From: Eledone cirrhosa | Lineage: Eukaryota; Mollusca; Cephalopoda; Octopoda; Eledonidae | Reading direction: 5' to 3' | DNA: 64,000 nucleotides | NCBI GenBank assembly: GCA_964016885.1 | Contig: OZ024743.1 | Location: 161,250,941 to 161,314,940 of the forward strand | The notes under the pieces: model-generated | What the model saw: only the letters and a program-made list of their open reading frames with translations | The model's database searches: none | Told to the model about the DNA's origin: nothing | In this document: positions 1 to 10,640 of the stretch, in pieces | How the letters are laid out: every line of letters begins with the position of its first letter | How positions within the stretch are numbered: position 1 is the stretch's first letter | Position numbers and translations under genes: made by a program

Positions 1-2
1 AG

Positions 3-935
3 ATGAGTAGTACCAAATTACCATTCCTAGATATAATGGTAATGAAAAACTACACCACCATTACCACGGATATATACTATAAATACACAGACATCCATCA
101 ATATCTGTATTTTAAGTCATGCCATCCACCTCATACAAAACACAACATCCCATACTGGCTAGCCAGAAGAATTTGTACCATTGTAGAAGATACGAATACC
201 AGGAACAAATGCCTAACAGAACTGAGTTTTTGCTCAAACAAAAATACCCATCTCTACTTATAGAAAATGGCATACAGCAGGCTATAAAAATACCTATACA
301 ACAACTTAGGACAACCCAAGGAAGAAGAAACCAAGAACTGATCATACCATTTATAATGACACACAACCCATGTCACCAGAATATCTTCAACACTGCCAAA
401 GCTACTGGTCATTGCTCAAAGTAATGAATTAAAAGGTTTAATCACAGACCGAGCTTTGACTCTTTGTAAAAGACAGCCGAAAAATTTGAAGCAATTACTA
501 ACAAAGGCAAAATTTGACCTTAACAACAAAGACCAACCATTCACTGAATCTAAATGCAATGATAGTCGATGTGGCACATGTCAGTTCATACATACTGGTC
601 AATATATGAACACAAAAACTTGAAAAATATTCCCAAATGCAAATATGAACTGCAAAAGCAGAAATCTAATTTACTGCATTAAATGCCCGAATTATGAAGA
701 ACTATATGTCAGTCAAACTGGAAATGCACTATCGGAACGTGCACAGGTGCACCGACAGCAAATCAGAGTCCCAAAAGTCCATCAGATACCCCTGAGTCAC
801 CATCTAGCACCATGTGGTCAGAAAATGTTTATAATATTTCCATTCTACAAATTACACAGCCCAAGTGAAATCAAGAGAAAAATTAAAGAAAAGAATTTTA
901 TTGATAAATTCCAACCCAAGCTAAATGAACAATAA
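3..935 (+). pseudogene. Penelope-like element: RT C-terminus plus GIY-YIG domain
   Basis: This is the 3' part of a Penelope-like retroelement cut off by the window edge. The first frame gives the end of the reverse transcriptase, including LPFLDI, TDIYYKYTD and a CHPPHTK block typical of PLEs. After frame changes near 240 and 420 come QPKNLKQLL and a Cys pair in RCGTC near 570. The 96-residue frame from 645 begins the GIY-YIG endonuclease, with LIYCIKCPNYEELYVSQTG. GIY-YIG nicks target DNA for this retroelement class. At least two frameshifts and an in-frame stop near 622 make it inactive. The identification rests on domain order and motifs, without a database search. Confidence 0.85.
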
Positions 936-1400
936 TAATGCTTCGGGGTATTACTTCTAGTATGACTACGTCTACGACCAACCATGTCGACTACCACCAC
1001 TAACAACAACAATAATAATAATAAAAGTGATGTTGATAGTGATGATTACTGAAGATGTTTTATAAAAACCCAAGAAAATGCTATTTTCATCATTTCTAAA
1101 AATAACAAAACAATTGATGCTTTGGATAGGGTCAAATAGAAGTCGTTAGATGTGCTCAACCAACCATGACGCCAAGACCAATCAGCTTTAGTAATCTAAT
1201 GAAACCACACACCGATTGGTCGAAACACAGTTTGCAAAACTTAACATTCTGTAGCCCCTTTTTACTGTATATAAGGCACAAATTTTAGCCATCTCATTAC
1301 AGTTGAAAATTGCAAACTTGACTGTCACTACTTAATATGGACCTGAAGATTGCGGAAGCATGAAAGTACTTGTTCAATTAACATTTAATATTCTACCATA
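936..1400 (+). mobile_element. Probable 3' flank (pLTR-like) of the PLE
   Basis: This non-coding stretch follows the PLE stop codon directly. It holds short AAT and GAT runs (980-1050), then unique sequence ending in a motif resembling a hammerhead ribozyme core at 1343-1365. PLEs carry such ribozymes in their terminal repeats, so I assign it to the element. The outer boundary is not defined. Confidence 0.5.
1343..1365 (+). ncRNA. Hammerhead-core-like motif (degenerate)
   Basis: CTGAAGA is followed by TGC-GGAA-GCA, which can pair as a short stem II, and then GAAA. The spacing suits a hammerhead core, but a T-T mismatch sits at the base of stem II. Stems I and III were not demonstrated. Confidence 0.35.
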
Positions 1401-1665
1401 CTATTTCATTATAATATCATTAAATTTTAAAGGATTGCAAATAAAATGAGTTAAACAGACAAAGTTGGAATTCCTTTTATTAATATAATCTTCTATACAC
1501 AATCATACACACCTGTGTATATTTATTTACATATATATATATATATATTGTTTAGCTCTGGTTTTTTAACTATGGAGCGCTTGCCAGCATAATCCTGATT
1601 TTTTGCGTTTCGTTTCGCCCTTTCTACCCGCCGAAATGCAATTCTCGCTGAATTTATATTTACAT

Positions 1666-1679
1666 ATATATATATATCG

Positions 1680-1755
<76 letters not shown>
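1666..1755. repeat. Compound TA/TG microsatellite
   Basis: Short TA run, then about 17 TG units (1681-1715), then about 20 TA units. It abuts the 5' end of a SINE at 1756. Apparent ORFs through it only translate the repeat. Confidence 0.95.
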
Positions 1756-1757
<2 letters not shown>

Positions 1758-2079
1758 AGGCACATGGCTTAGTGGTTAGAGCATTGGCCTTGCAACCGAA
1801 AGGTTGTGAGTTCAATTCTCAGACCGGGTGAGCAAGACACTTTATTTCACATTGCTCCAGTTTAGTAGAAATGAGATGATAGGGACTGGGGTCCCTATCA
1901 TTCCACTGCAAAGTGGTCGTGGAGGTGCCACGGCAAAAAAAGCACCCAGCACTCACTGTAAATGAGGTTGGTGTTAGGAAGGGCATCCAGCTGTAGAAAT
2001 CAAGCCAGAATCAGTTCTCGTCCCACCCTTGCAAGCAGGGAAAAGCGGACGTAAAATGAAATGATGATGAAATAATGAT
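1756..2079 (+). mobile_element. SINE family A, full length (tRNA head, RTE-like tail)
   Basis: The head has a pol III box A-like TGGCTTAGTGGTTAGAGC and a box B-like GAGTTCAATTC, as in tRNA-derived SINEs. The body runs through the CACTGCAAAGTGGTCG block and GGTTGGTGTTAGGAAGGGC. The tail has GTCCCACCCTTGCAAGCAGG, then GTAAAATG and GAT-like repeats. Relative to the copies at 3053 and 35687, this one lacks about 15 bp after the tRNA head. A transcript would come from the internal promoter and need LINE enzymes to move. Confidence 0.92.
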
Positions 2080-2894
2080 ATATATATATATATTGGAAAA
2101 TGTATATATATTGGATCCTTGGTCGATTTAGGTATATTTGAAAAAAAGGAAAAGAATGACTTCACTTGTAGTGTTAAAATATTTTGATTTAATTTTATAA
2201 TATTATATTATAATATTATGAGTTGGTAGGTCTAGTAAGTTCTTTCTTAACTTCGGTGGGAAGAATTTTAGAGATTTCTGGTTAACTTGGGCTGGAGAAC
2301 TTTCTCGCATTCGTCTGTCTGTGGGGATTGTCAAACTGAGATCAGGTTGTGTTGAGATGTGTGACTATATATGAGAGATTTGGATGTGGGGTGGGGTATT
2401 AATGAGTGTTGATGATGAAGATTTGGAGCAATTAAAGCACACACACACACACACATATACACTCAGAAAATGGTATGGTTGCAAGATAAGGGTGTTTGAG
2501 AAGGTGGTTGTAAACATCCTCTCCTGCTGGTTTTATTTCATTAGCTGACCTTTGATGAGTAAATAATGGCATAGCTGAATCAATTCTCTTAAATTTATAA
2601 AGAATATCTTCTACAAATTTCTATATCAAAGATGAATTTAGGTGCGTGTCTGGGTTTTAATGAGGTGTAAGATACATGTCTTTTGATAAGAATGGGATGA
2701 CAGGAAAAAGATAGTTTGGGTACATTTGTCAAAGATGTGTTGTTGATATTGGTTCGGGATAGGAAGTAGGAGGGGGGACGCATGCTGGCTCACATATTCA
2801 CTTCCCTATATGTAATTATATCCACAGTCCATATATATTACATACATACACCAACACATACACCCATACATATATATATACACACACACACATA
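2080..2894. other. No gene recognised
   Basis: AT-rich sequence with a short (AC)n at about 2441-2455 and scattered TATA runs near 2085-2110. No coding frame or known repeat was recognised. Confidence 0.5.
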
Positions 2895-3008
2895 AAGAGG
2901 TTGGTGTTAAGAAGGGCATCCAGCTGTAGAAATCAAGCCAGAATCAGTTCCCGTCCCACCCTTGCAAGCAGGGAAAAGTGGACGTAAAATGATGATGATG
3001 ATGATGAT
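2895..3008 (+). mobile_element. SINE family A, 3' end only
   Basis: It begins inside the GGTTGGTGTTA block and runs through AAGGGCATCCAGCTGTAG and the CCCACCCTTGCAAGCAGG tail into (GAT)n. It matches the last 110 bp of the full-length copies, so it is a 5'-truncated insertion. Confidence 0.88.
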
Positions 3009-3052
3009 ATACATACAAACCATATACATATATATATACATACACATATATA

Positions 3053-3382
3053 AGGCTTAGTGGTTAGAGCATTGGCCTTGCAATCGAAAGGTTGTGAGTT
3101 CAATTCTCAGACCGGGTGATGTGTTGTTTCCTTGAGCAAGACACTTTATTTCACATTGCTCCAGTTTACTCAGCTGTAGAAATGAGATGATAGGGACTGG
3201 GGTCCATATCATTCCACTGCAAAGTGGTCGTGGAGGTGCCACGGCAAAAAAAGCACCCAGCACTCACTGTAAATGAGGTTGGTGTTAGGAAGGGCATCCA
3301 GCTGTAGAAATCAAGCCAGAATCAGTTCCTATCCCACCCTTGCAAGCAAGGAAAAGCGGACGTAAAATGATGATGATGATGA
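3053..3382 (+). mobile_element. SINE family A, nearly full length
   Basis: It starts a few bases into the tRNA-like head (GGCTTAGTGGTTAGAGC), retains box B, body and the LINE-like tail, and ends in GAT repeats. It lies only 45 bp after another truncated copy in the same orientation. Confidence 0.92.
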
Positions 3383-3421
3383 AACATATATATATATACA
3401 TACTATACAAACACATATATA

Positions 3422-3471
<50 letters not shown>

Positions 3472-3542
3472 TATATATATATGTGTGTTTGTATAGTATG
3501 TATATATATATACACACATATATATACATACATATACATATA
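3383..3542. repeat. TA-rich microsatellite
   Basis: Near-pure TA between about 3413 and 3482 is flanked by TATG/TACA variants, with partial dyad symmetry around 3460. There is no gene. Confidence 0.9.
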
Positions 3543-3945
3543 CAAGACCCGCCTTGCCTAAGTACAAAGCGAAACCTACAGTAAGTAGGCACCTCTAACA
3601 AAAATACACCCCGTCTCACTACCCCCACCCCATCCACGCCACCCCTTCCTATGTAAAGTTATGTTGGTACCACAACATCCAGTCCGAAACAAATGAGGTT
3701 GTGTAGGTGTCACGACAAAAAAACACAGTCGATGCTGTAATGTGGCCGTGTAGGTAACACGGTAAAAACCTCCCAGTCCACACTGTAAATGTAGTTGGTG
3801 TTAGGAAGGGCATCCAGCTGTAGAAAACCCCCCAGGCAGTCCTATAAGAGCAAGACAACCAATCTTGCCTCAAGTGTGAAAATTCCCGTCCAAACTCATG
3901 CTAGCGTGGAAGATGGACGTTAAACGATGATGATGATGATGATGA
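3543..3945 (+). mobile_element. RTE LINE 3' end (5'-truncated)
   Basis: The first codons, AAGACCCGCCTTGCCTAA, match the last codons of the RTE copy ending at 17509. What follows is the same roughly 400-bp 3' UTR, including CTGTAATGTGGCCGTGTAGG and GGTTGGTGTTAGGAAGGGC-like blocks, and a (GAT)n tail at 3928-3945. It is a short dead-on-arrival insertion. Confidence 0.85.
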
Positions 3946-4433
3946 TATACACATATATATATATAAACAAGGTTTAGTAAATAATGAAAAAGTTTCAAAA
4001 TAAATTTTAAAAAATTGACTTTACCTACTGTAGTTACCTTTACCGATCGGTTTCGAATCCCAAAAATAAAACGGAGACCATACGGCCTTCGTTGCAAAGA
4101 AAGATTCTCGTCAGAAGGTTCTTTTCATTCAAAGAATATAAAATTCCTGAATTTAAATCACAAACTAGCGCTATCAAAAACTGTTCCTGGGATGAGAGTG
4201 GATGATGTAGAACAGGTTTATCAAGGGCCGTAGCAAAGATAGAGGCAAAAGGAGGTAGGTCAAACTAGCCACAGCTATTACTAGCAGCAGTCGGAACGAC
4301 CAAATTTGTTCTCAACGTTAGTGGAGGTAGTAGTAATATGAAATGTATATTTAATTTGTTGGGATACAACAAGCAAATATTTTTATAACTGATATAAAGC
4401 ACTCAACAAATTTTTGGAGTAAAAATACAATAT
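3946..4433. other. No gene recognised
   Basis: Unassigned AT-rich sequence. A 72-residue open frame (4015-4233) has no recognised motif and is probably chance. Confidence 0.4.
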
Positions 4434-4435
4434 AT

Positions 4436-4564
4436 TAACAAATGGAAACTATATTTATAAAACCATATTTATTTCATTATACACATTTCATATTTTGCTT
4501 TGGTGTCCTTGAAATATGTATAATGAAATAAATATGGTTTTATAAATATAGTTTCCATTTGTTA
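4436..4564. repeat. Inverted repeat, 55-bp arms
   Basis: Arms 4436-4490 and 4510-4564 are nearly perfect reverse complements around a 19-bp spacer. One strand could fold into a long hairpin. It resembles a foldback or MITE-like insertion, but no coding part or target duplication was identified. Confidence 0.85.
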
Positions 4565-4859
4565 GGCAATAAACATAAAAGAATTACAACCAAAATTAAA
4601 TAGAAAATATGAGTGGAACAGCAACATCATAACTTACAATTAAGGACAAAATGAAAACACACACACAGAACAAACAACCAACCGGTAACATGTAAATAAA
4701 CAAATAGATAAACAAATATAAACACACACTGACACCCGCATGCGCAGACTGAGCACACAACACACGCACAGAAACAAAATGGCATAGGACAGAACAAAGG
4801 AGAGGCACAAAAACAAAGAAAAGAATCCCCAGTCACTGAAGAGGTCACAGAATGTGTGA

Positions 4860-5030
4860 CGAAAGAACTTTGACAATATATAAACAACTATCTGGTTGTG
4901 GAACCAACCAACCAACCAGAAATTTGTAAATTCCTAAATTTATAAATTTATTATAATAAATTGAAGTGAAAGCAACTGGTGCGTGTGTTTCTTATTGGCA
5001 ACATGACCCTCCCAGAGTATAACAATATGT
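4860..5030 (-). repeat. Interspersed repeat family U1
   Basis: Read on the minus strand, it starts with TATTGTTATACTCTGGGAGG and continues through GGTCATG, CCAATAA and ACACACGCACCAGTTG. The same order of blocks recurs at 32324, 44032 and 45985. I do not recognise the family. The TTATACT start and the 3' part resemble a terminal repeat of a retroelement, but that is a guess. Confidence 0.6.
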
Positions 5031-5340
5031 ATATATATATATATATATATCTTATATACACACTATACATACATATATATTAAAGATATTTTATACATAC
5101 ACATATATATATCTCATATACACACATATATATATTTTTTACATACATATATATATTTTCCATATACACAGCCACACCTTTTTCCACGTTAAACAGAAAT
5201 AACATTCAAACACCAACCAGATGTGAGAAAAACCACAAACCCGCCATCTCAAGTCTACTTTTGAAAAGCATAAGAACTGTGAAATCGGTAAAGGAAACAA
5301 ATAACTATTCTTAAAAAGACTCGAGTTGCATTTTCGATTT

Positions 5341-5347
5341 CTTTTCC

Positions 5348-5432
<85 letters not shown>
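5341..5432. repeat. TA microsatellite
   Basis: About 85 bp of almost uninterrupted TA, broken by single G or C bases. It abuts a hairpin-forming inverted repeat. Confidence 0.95.
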
Positions 5433-5552
5433 ATATATAAGAACAAAAGATGGTTAAAGGAGTTCCATGTATTTTATTATGTGCATTTCAAAAACAAATA
5501 TCATCATGCAATAATGGAACTCCTTTAACCATCTTTTGTTCTTATATATTAT
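5430..5552. repeat. Inverted repeat, 39-bp perfect arms
   Basis: Arms 5430-5468 and 5514-5552 (core AAGATGGTTAAAGGAGTTCC) are exact reverse complements with a 45-bp spacer. This is a foldback-type structure of unknown family. Confidence 0.88.
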
Positions 5553-5577
5553 GTATACTCCAGTCCTACAAACTGTA

Positions 5578-5636
5578 GAGTGCTTCTTATCCGATATCTG
5601 CATTGCTTTATTGTACTGCAATAAAACTCACCTCCT

Positions 5637-5645
<9 letters not shown>
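5578..5645 (-). repeat. Interspersed repeat family U2
   Basis: This 68-bp block (GCTTCTTATCCGATATCTGC start) is almost identical, in opposite orientation, to about 30988-31055. In both places it runs into a TA tract. It may be a terminal fragment of a PLE or other retroelement, but that is unproven. Confidence 0.7.
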
Positions 5646-5678
<33 letters not shown>

Positions 5679-5684
<6 letters not shown>

Positions 5685-6307
5685 TAAAATATATGATAAA
5701 CACAAAACGTGTTTGCATTGTAACAGACAAAGTTAGCTATTAATGAAATAAACTAATTAAAGTGAATACAATTTGTCTGTCTCGATATAAGTCAATAAAG
5801 ACAAGCTTATATTGGCAAAGGCCAATATAGTATATTGCTCCTTAACTGTAGAGCTGATCTTTAATCCCGCATAAATGGCTGTTATTTCTAGCACCGGGAA
5901 TGCGGGACGGCTAATTTGGCCTGGCTGCACACGTGTAGTCAGACCTGCTAAATTTTTGATGTGAAATATACTAATTTTACTGGGTTCCTGTTGATAAGCA
6001 CAAAAGATTTTGGATATTTCACTTTTTATTTCAATTCCATTTCGATTCTCTTTATTTTTCAATTCACGTACCACCGTTGCGAAACGGATTTAGGTTTCAA
6101 GGTTCAAATTCATCTACGGAGCAGGTTTGGATTTTGAAATTTAAATTTGTCCACGAACCATGGCCTTTGCCAATATAAGCTTGTCTTTATTGACTTATAT
6201 CGAGACAGACAAATTGTATTCACTTTAATTAGTTTATTTCATTAATAGCTAACTTTGTCTGTTACAATGCAAACACGTTTTGTGTTTATCATATATTTTA
6301 ATGTATT
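5679..6307. mobile_element. Foldback element with about 146-bp inverted termini
   Basis: Arms 5679-5824 and 6161-6307 are nearly perfect reverse complements around a 336-bp unique core. The core has no transposase and no convincing ORF. The left arm begins in a TA tract, so any target duplication is obscured. This looks like a non-autonomous foldback DNA transposon. Confidence 0.75.
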
Positions 6308-6385
6308 TAACTGCTCGGAAATGCCCCTTTTCTTGGAGCTGGATTATTGTAAACGACTGAGAGTTTATTCTCAAAATATAATATA

Positions 6386-6386
<1 letters not shown>

Positions 6387-6436
<50 letters not shown>
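6387..6436. repeat. TA microsatellite
   Basis: About 25 TA units. The next 110 bp up to 6550 show nothing recognisable. Confidence 0.95.
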
Positions 6437-6439
<3 letters not shown>

Positions 6440-6550
6440 TATTTTCCGTTGTGTTGTAATATAAATATTACACACAGTAGATTATCAGCTCACGTAGAGT
6501 TTGCTCGACGGTTCCAGTTGTAGTTCCAAAAGTAATCCGGAGAAAAATAG

Positions 6551-7265
6551 AAAGATTTGAATGGATACAGTTTAGTTGAAAGGAATTTATTGACACGTGT
6601 TTCTATAACAGTTACATAACCTAAAACAGCTATCTACAAACTTTTAGTTATGCAGACATTCAATATTTCAATGTTATTATTTACTGTCATTTCATCAGAA
6701 TAATATTACTGAGGACCTATTTAGTTTTTATAGAGAATATTAGGAGGGAGGGGTGAAGTTGTTGGAAGAATAGTTGAAGGAGTGGTTTTTCGATAGCAGT
6801 GAGAATTCTTGGTGGCAGTGAGTAATTAGATTCCCATCTGTTGTTTTGACATTTTTTATAGAATATATTATTGGTTATTTTTCTAAATCTATAGAAGGAT
6901 TAGAGATAGTAAAGATATGCGTGGTTGGTTTTGTGTTTGCACTTAATTAACATTCAGACTTAAATTTTTCTTTCAAGTGTACGTATCCTTTCACCCACGC
7001 ATTCACACACAAATATATTTGCACACCTCTACAAAATACATATACTCACAATTCACATATTCATACTTACATATATATACATGCATACACATATATATGC
7101 ACACATGTATTCATGTACAAACATACGCGCTCATGTGTATACATTTTCATACTCAACTTATCTTTATATACACACGTATAGACACACTCATATATACATA
7201 CATACTCTAGTCCATGTGTACACACATACACATACTTACACATCCATATACACATATATACATAC

Positions 7266-7338
<73 letters not shown>

Positions 7339-7780
7339 CATATATACATACACATACATATACACATATATACATACATATATATATATAAGCACTTTAA
7401 TACATGAATACACTTACATCTAACTATACACATCAAACATATATATATATTTACTTATTTATATACATTTTCACATATATATACATACTTATGGACGTTT
7501 TTAGACACATTCATTATCGCATATTTGTACCTATTCTCATCAGCATATCTTTTCATTATTAGTATGGTAATTTAAGGTTATTAATATATGTTGAGAAGAG
7601 ATTGTTTTTATATTTTTCTAACTAGATTAAGGTTTATATAGTTGGGGGATGTCCCTCTTTTATGTAATATTCGGCTTGTAGTGGGAAAAAAGGGTTTTAG
7701 TTCTGTGACGGCAGAATAATGTTCGTTCAATTCTGTTATTCAGCAGTTTCTTCTTGTGTGTGATTATGTAATAAATCTCA
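6551..7780 (-). mobile_element. Left arm of PLE palindrome
   Basis: This 1.23-kb segment is the reverse complement of 8939-10156, differing mainly in TA-tract length and scattered bases. Its inner 120 bp is the reverse complement of the end of the PLE reading frame. The remainder is the element's 3' flank, including a cryptic TA/TACA repeat (7020-7500). It carries the mirror copy of the hammerhead-like motif. Confidence 0.92.
6666..6698 (-). ncRNA. Hammerhead-core-like motif, mirror copy
   Basis: On the minus strand: CTGATGA, an AATG/CATT stem with a 14-nt loop, then GAAA. It is identical in layout to 10009-10041 in the other palindrome arm. Confidence 0.45.
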
Positions 7781-7781
7781 C

Positions 7782-9059
7782 GGCGGAATATACCGCGACG
7801 ATGTTCTCCTCCTAGCTAAAAACCTTAATAACCAAAAACTAGAAAAACTACGCAAAGATATAAGAAAACTACTACTCGAAATAGGACTAACTATAACATA
7901 TGAATACAACCTTAAAGTAGTTAACTTCCTGGATGTCACACTCAATTTAAACTCTGGTTTGATTAAACCGTTTCATAAATTGAATGAAAATCTCAAATAC
8001 GTAAATGTTGGGTCTAACCACCCCATCTCTATAATTAAATCTATCCCTAAAAATATTTCCCTTAGAATCTCGAGTCTATCTTCTAACATACAAGTATTTA
8101 AGGAACACGCCGAGTACTACGATAACGCCCTTAGTAAAGCAGGCTACCTCAACAAAATAGAGTACATAGATGGGAACAATCAAAACACCCAAAATAAATC
8201 CCACATAGGTAGATATAATAACACAACACCAAACCACACTTACTACCATAGTATGCACACCAGTAAACCAACAAACAAAACTAATAGAAAGCGATGCAAA
8301 GAGTACTTATGGTATAACCCCGAATACAATAGCTCCATTAGTACAAATTTACCAGTACTCTTCTTTAAAATAATTAAAAGACATTTTCCCACATCACACA
8401 AATACCACAAAATCCTAAACCCTACCACTATAAGACTGTCATACTCTACAGCGTTAAACCTTGAACAACACATAAAAAAGATCAATACTAGAAGGTTAAA
8501 CGAAAACACTAAGAACTTAAGTACAAAGAACACAAAAAAAACAGTAGACAATACACTACAGAACATAAATAAACCACACCTAAGTTCGTCCGCAATACTA
8601 CTCCAGAGAAAACCCAACGTACACAACTGTAACTGCACCTATCCTGACAACTGCCCCCTCGGCAATAACTGCCTGGAAAAAAATATTATTTATAAGTGTA
8701 CCATTAAATCCGGAGGCAACGAGTGGTATTACGTGGGATCAACGGCAACATCGTTTAAATCTCGATTGTATAGGCATTCTTACTCAATAAAACACCAGAG
8801 CCAAAGAAATGTAACAACTTTAGCAGAAAAAGCTTGGACGCTCAGGGATAGCGACCAAAAGTTTACCCTAAAATGGGAAAAATTAGCTAAAACCCAAAGC
8901 TTTTCCAGGAGCCAAAATTTCTGCAAATTATGTAATCTTGAGATTTATTACATAATCACACACAAGAAGAAACTGCTGAATAACAGAATTGAACGAACAT
9001 TATTCTGCCGTCACAGAACTAAAACCCTTTTTTCCCACTACAAGCCGAATATTACATAA
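7782..9059 (+). pseudogene. PLE protein: RT motif C to GIY-YIG, 5'-truncated
   Basis: The open frame extends upstream of its first Met to 7782, where it starts abruptly just before YRDD, the catalytic box of Penelope-type reverse transcriptases. It then runs uninterrupted for about 425 codons. RT thumb motifs follow: VNFLDVTLNLNSG, GSNHPISIIKSIP and RISSLSS. A linker holds WYNPEYN and HKYHKILNP. A Cys-rich box (CNCTYPDNCPLGNNC) precedes the GIY-YIG endonuclease with NIIYKCTIKS, WYYVGSTAT, FKSRLYRH and NATTL-like VTTLAEKAW. Upstream RT motifs are absent, so it cannot encode an active enzyme, but lack of stops suggests a fairly recent insertion. Confidence 0.92.
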
Positions 9060-9380
9060 AAGAGGGACATCCCCCAACTATATAAACCTTAATCTAGTTA
9101 GAAAAATATAAAAACAATCTCTTCTCAACATATATTAATAACCTTAAATTACCATACTAATAATGAAAAGATATGCTGATGAGAATAGGTACAAATATGC
9201 GATAATGAATGTGTCTAAAAACGTCCATAAGTATGTATATATATGTGAAAATGTATATAAATAAGTAAATATATATATATGTTTGATGTGTATAGTTAGA
9301 TGTAAGTGTATTCATGTATTAAAGTGCTTATATATATATATGTATGTATATATGTGTATATGTATGTGTATGTATATATG

Positions 9381-9423
<43 letters not shown>

Positions 9424-10156
9424 GTATATATATATATATGTATGTATATATGTGTATATGGATGTGTAAGTATGTGTATGTGTGTACACATGGACTAGAG
9501 TATGTATGTATATATGAGTGTGTCTATACGTGTGTATATAAAGATAAGTTGAGTATGAAAATGTATACACATGAGCGTGTATGTATGTACATGAATACAT
9601 GTGTGTATATATATGTGTATGCATGTGTATATATATGTAAGTATGAATATGTGAATTGTGAGTATATGTATTTTGTAGAGGTGTGCAAATATATTTGTGT
9701 GTGAATGCGTGGGTGAAAGGATACGTACACTTGAAAGAAAAATTTAAGTCTGAATGTTAATTAAGTGCAAACACAAAACCAACCACGCATATCTTTACTA
9801 TCTCTAATCCTTCTATAGATTTAGAAAAATAACCAATAATATATTCTATAAAAAATGTCAAAACAACAGATGGGAATCTAATTACTCACTGCCACCAAGA
9901 ATTCTCACTGCTATCGAAAAACCACTCCTTCAACTATTCTTCCAACAACTTCACCCCTCCCTCCTAATATTCTCTATAAAAACTAAATAGGTCCTCAGTA
10001 ATATTATTCTGATGAAATGACAGTAAATAATAACATTGAAATATTGAATGTCTGCATAACTAAAAGTTTGTAGATAGCTGTTTTAGGTTATGTAACTGTT
10101 ATAGAAACACGTGTCAATAAATTCCTTTCAACTAAACTGTATCCATTCAAATCTTT
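8939..10156 (+). mobile_element. Right arm of PLE palindrome (3' ORF end plus flank)
   Basis: This arm contains the last 120 bp of the PLE frame and about 1.1 kb of 3' flank. It is inverted relative to 6551-7780, leaving 7781-8938 as the unique centre. The outer limit is the shared AAATCTTT, after which the two sides differ. Inverted or partial tandem terminal repeats are known for PLE insertions. Confidence 0.92.
10009..10041 (+). ncRNA. Hammerhead-core-like motif in PLE flank
   Basis: CTGATGA is followed directly by AATG, a 14-nt loop, CATT, then GAAA. Both invariant core boxes are intact, and stem II closes by A-T next to the core. The partner strands for stems I and III and a cleavage site were not established. 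Confidence 0.5.
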
Positions 10157-10235
10157 ATATATATATATATATATATATAGTGATGAAACATAAGTCAATT
10201 ATGAACTCATAATCCTTTATTTACTGCTATATATA

Positions 10236-10273
10236 TTTCGATGATAGCTATTGAATGGCTATGACCTCATCAG
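10236..10273 (-). ncRNA. Hammerhead-core-like motif with long stem II
   Basis: On the minus strand, CTGATGA is followed by GGTCATAGC, a 9-nt loop, GCTATCATC, then GAAA. The two 9-mers pair at eight positions, including one G-U, with a single C-C mismatch. It is the best stem II in the window. Flanking stems were not proven. Confidence 0.55.
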
Positions 10274-10514
10274 GCAGTTAGTCAGTTCTTAGATATGCCA
10301 ACTCTGTTTTTATAGTGTTGATGGTATATATATATATAGGTAGATGCGCTCCATCATCCACTTTTCTAAAAAATAAATCATACACAAAATGCCAGTACCA
10401 ACAGTTTGGCAAAGAAATGTCAACATGAATGGACCTGTTATTTTTATCTAAAGACATTTTTACTAATTCCAACCCGCCCGTCCCCTCAATCTATCTTATT
10501 TTTCATTCTTTCTT

Positions 10515-10538
10515 CTGGTGAAGGACTCGCATCCGAAA
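10515..10538 (+). ncRNA. Degenerate hammerhead-core-like motif
   Basis: CTGGTGA (one change from consensus), then A, GGA, a 6-nt loop, TCC, then GAAAC. The layout resembles the other copies, but the core has an A-to-G change. Confidence 0.3.
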
Positions 10539-10640
10539 CGTTAAGACCCTCTTCTTGCTATATCAAGCGTTAACATAATATATCCCTTCCATATACTGTA
10601 CCGATTGTGTTGTTATATCTGTTTACCTTTTACATACATT

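Larger units (their letters stand above)
10157..10640. mobile_element. PLE terminal-repeat remnants
   Basis: Two different PLE-flank-like pieces follow the palindrome. The first (about 10180-10320) is in minus orientation and holds a strong hammerhead-like core. The second (about 10380-10640) is in plus orientation and holds a degenerate core at 10515-10538. No protein-coding part remains. Confidence 0.5.

Noticed and set aside
1781..1830. A tRNA gene in the SINE head (also at 3060, 35700, 51230)
   Set aside because: Boxes A and B are present, but no complete acceptor or anticodon fold was found, and the same head recurs at the front of each long SINE copy.
4596..4915. Overlapping Cys/Phe-rich minus-strand ORFs as a secreted peptide
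   Set aside because: Three frames are open over the same AC-rich sequence, and none has a signal peptide plus regular Cys pattern.
8243..8638. Minus-strand ORF of 131 hydrophobic residues
   Set aside because: Antisense to the PLE frame, which has clear RT and GIY-YIG motifs.
7959..9059. PLE frame as a host GIY-YIG nuclease gene
   Set aside because: It continues upstream into the RT YRDD motif and is embedded in retroelement repeats.
6977..9730. Many Tyr/Ile/His-rich ORFs in both strands
   Set aside because: They run through TA/TACA repeats in the palindrome arms and mirror each other. Composition explains them.
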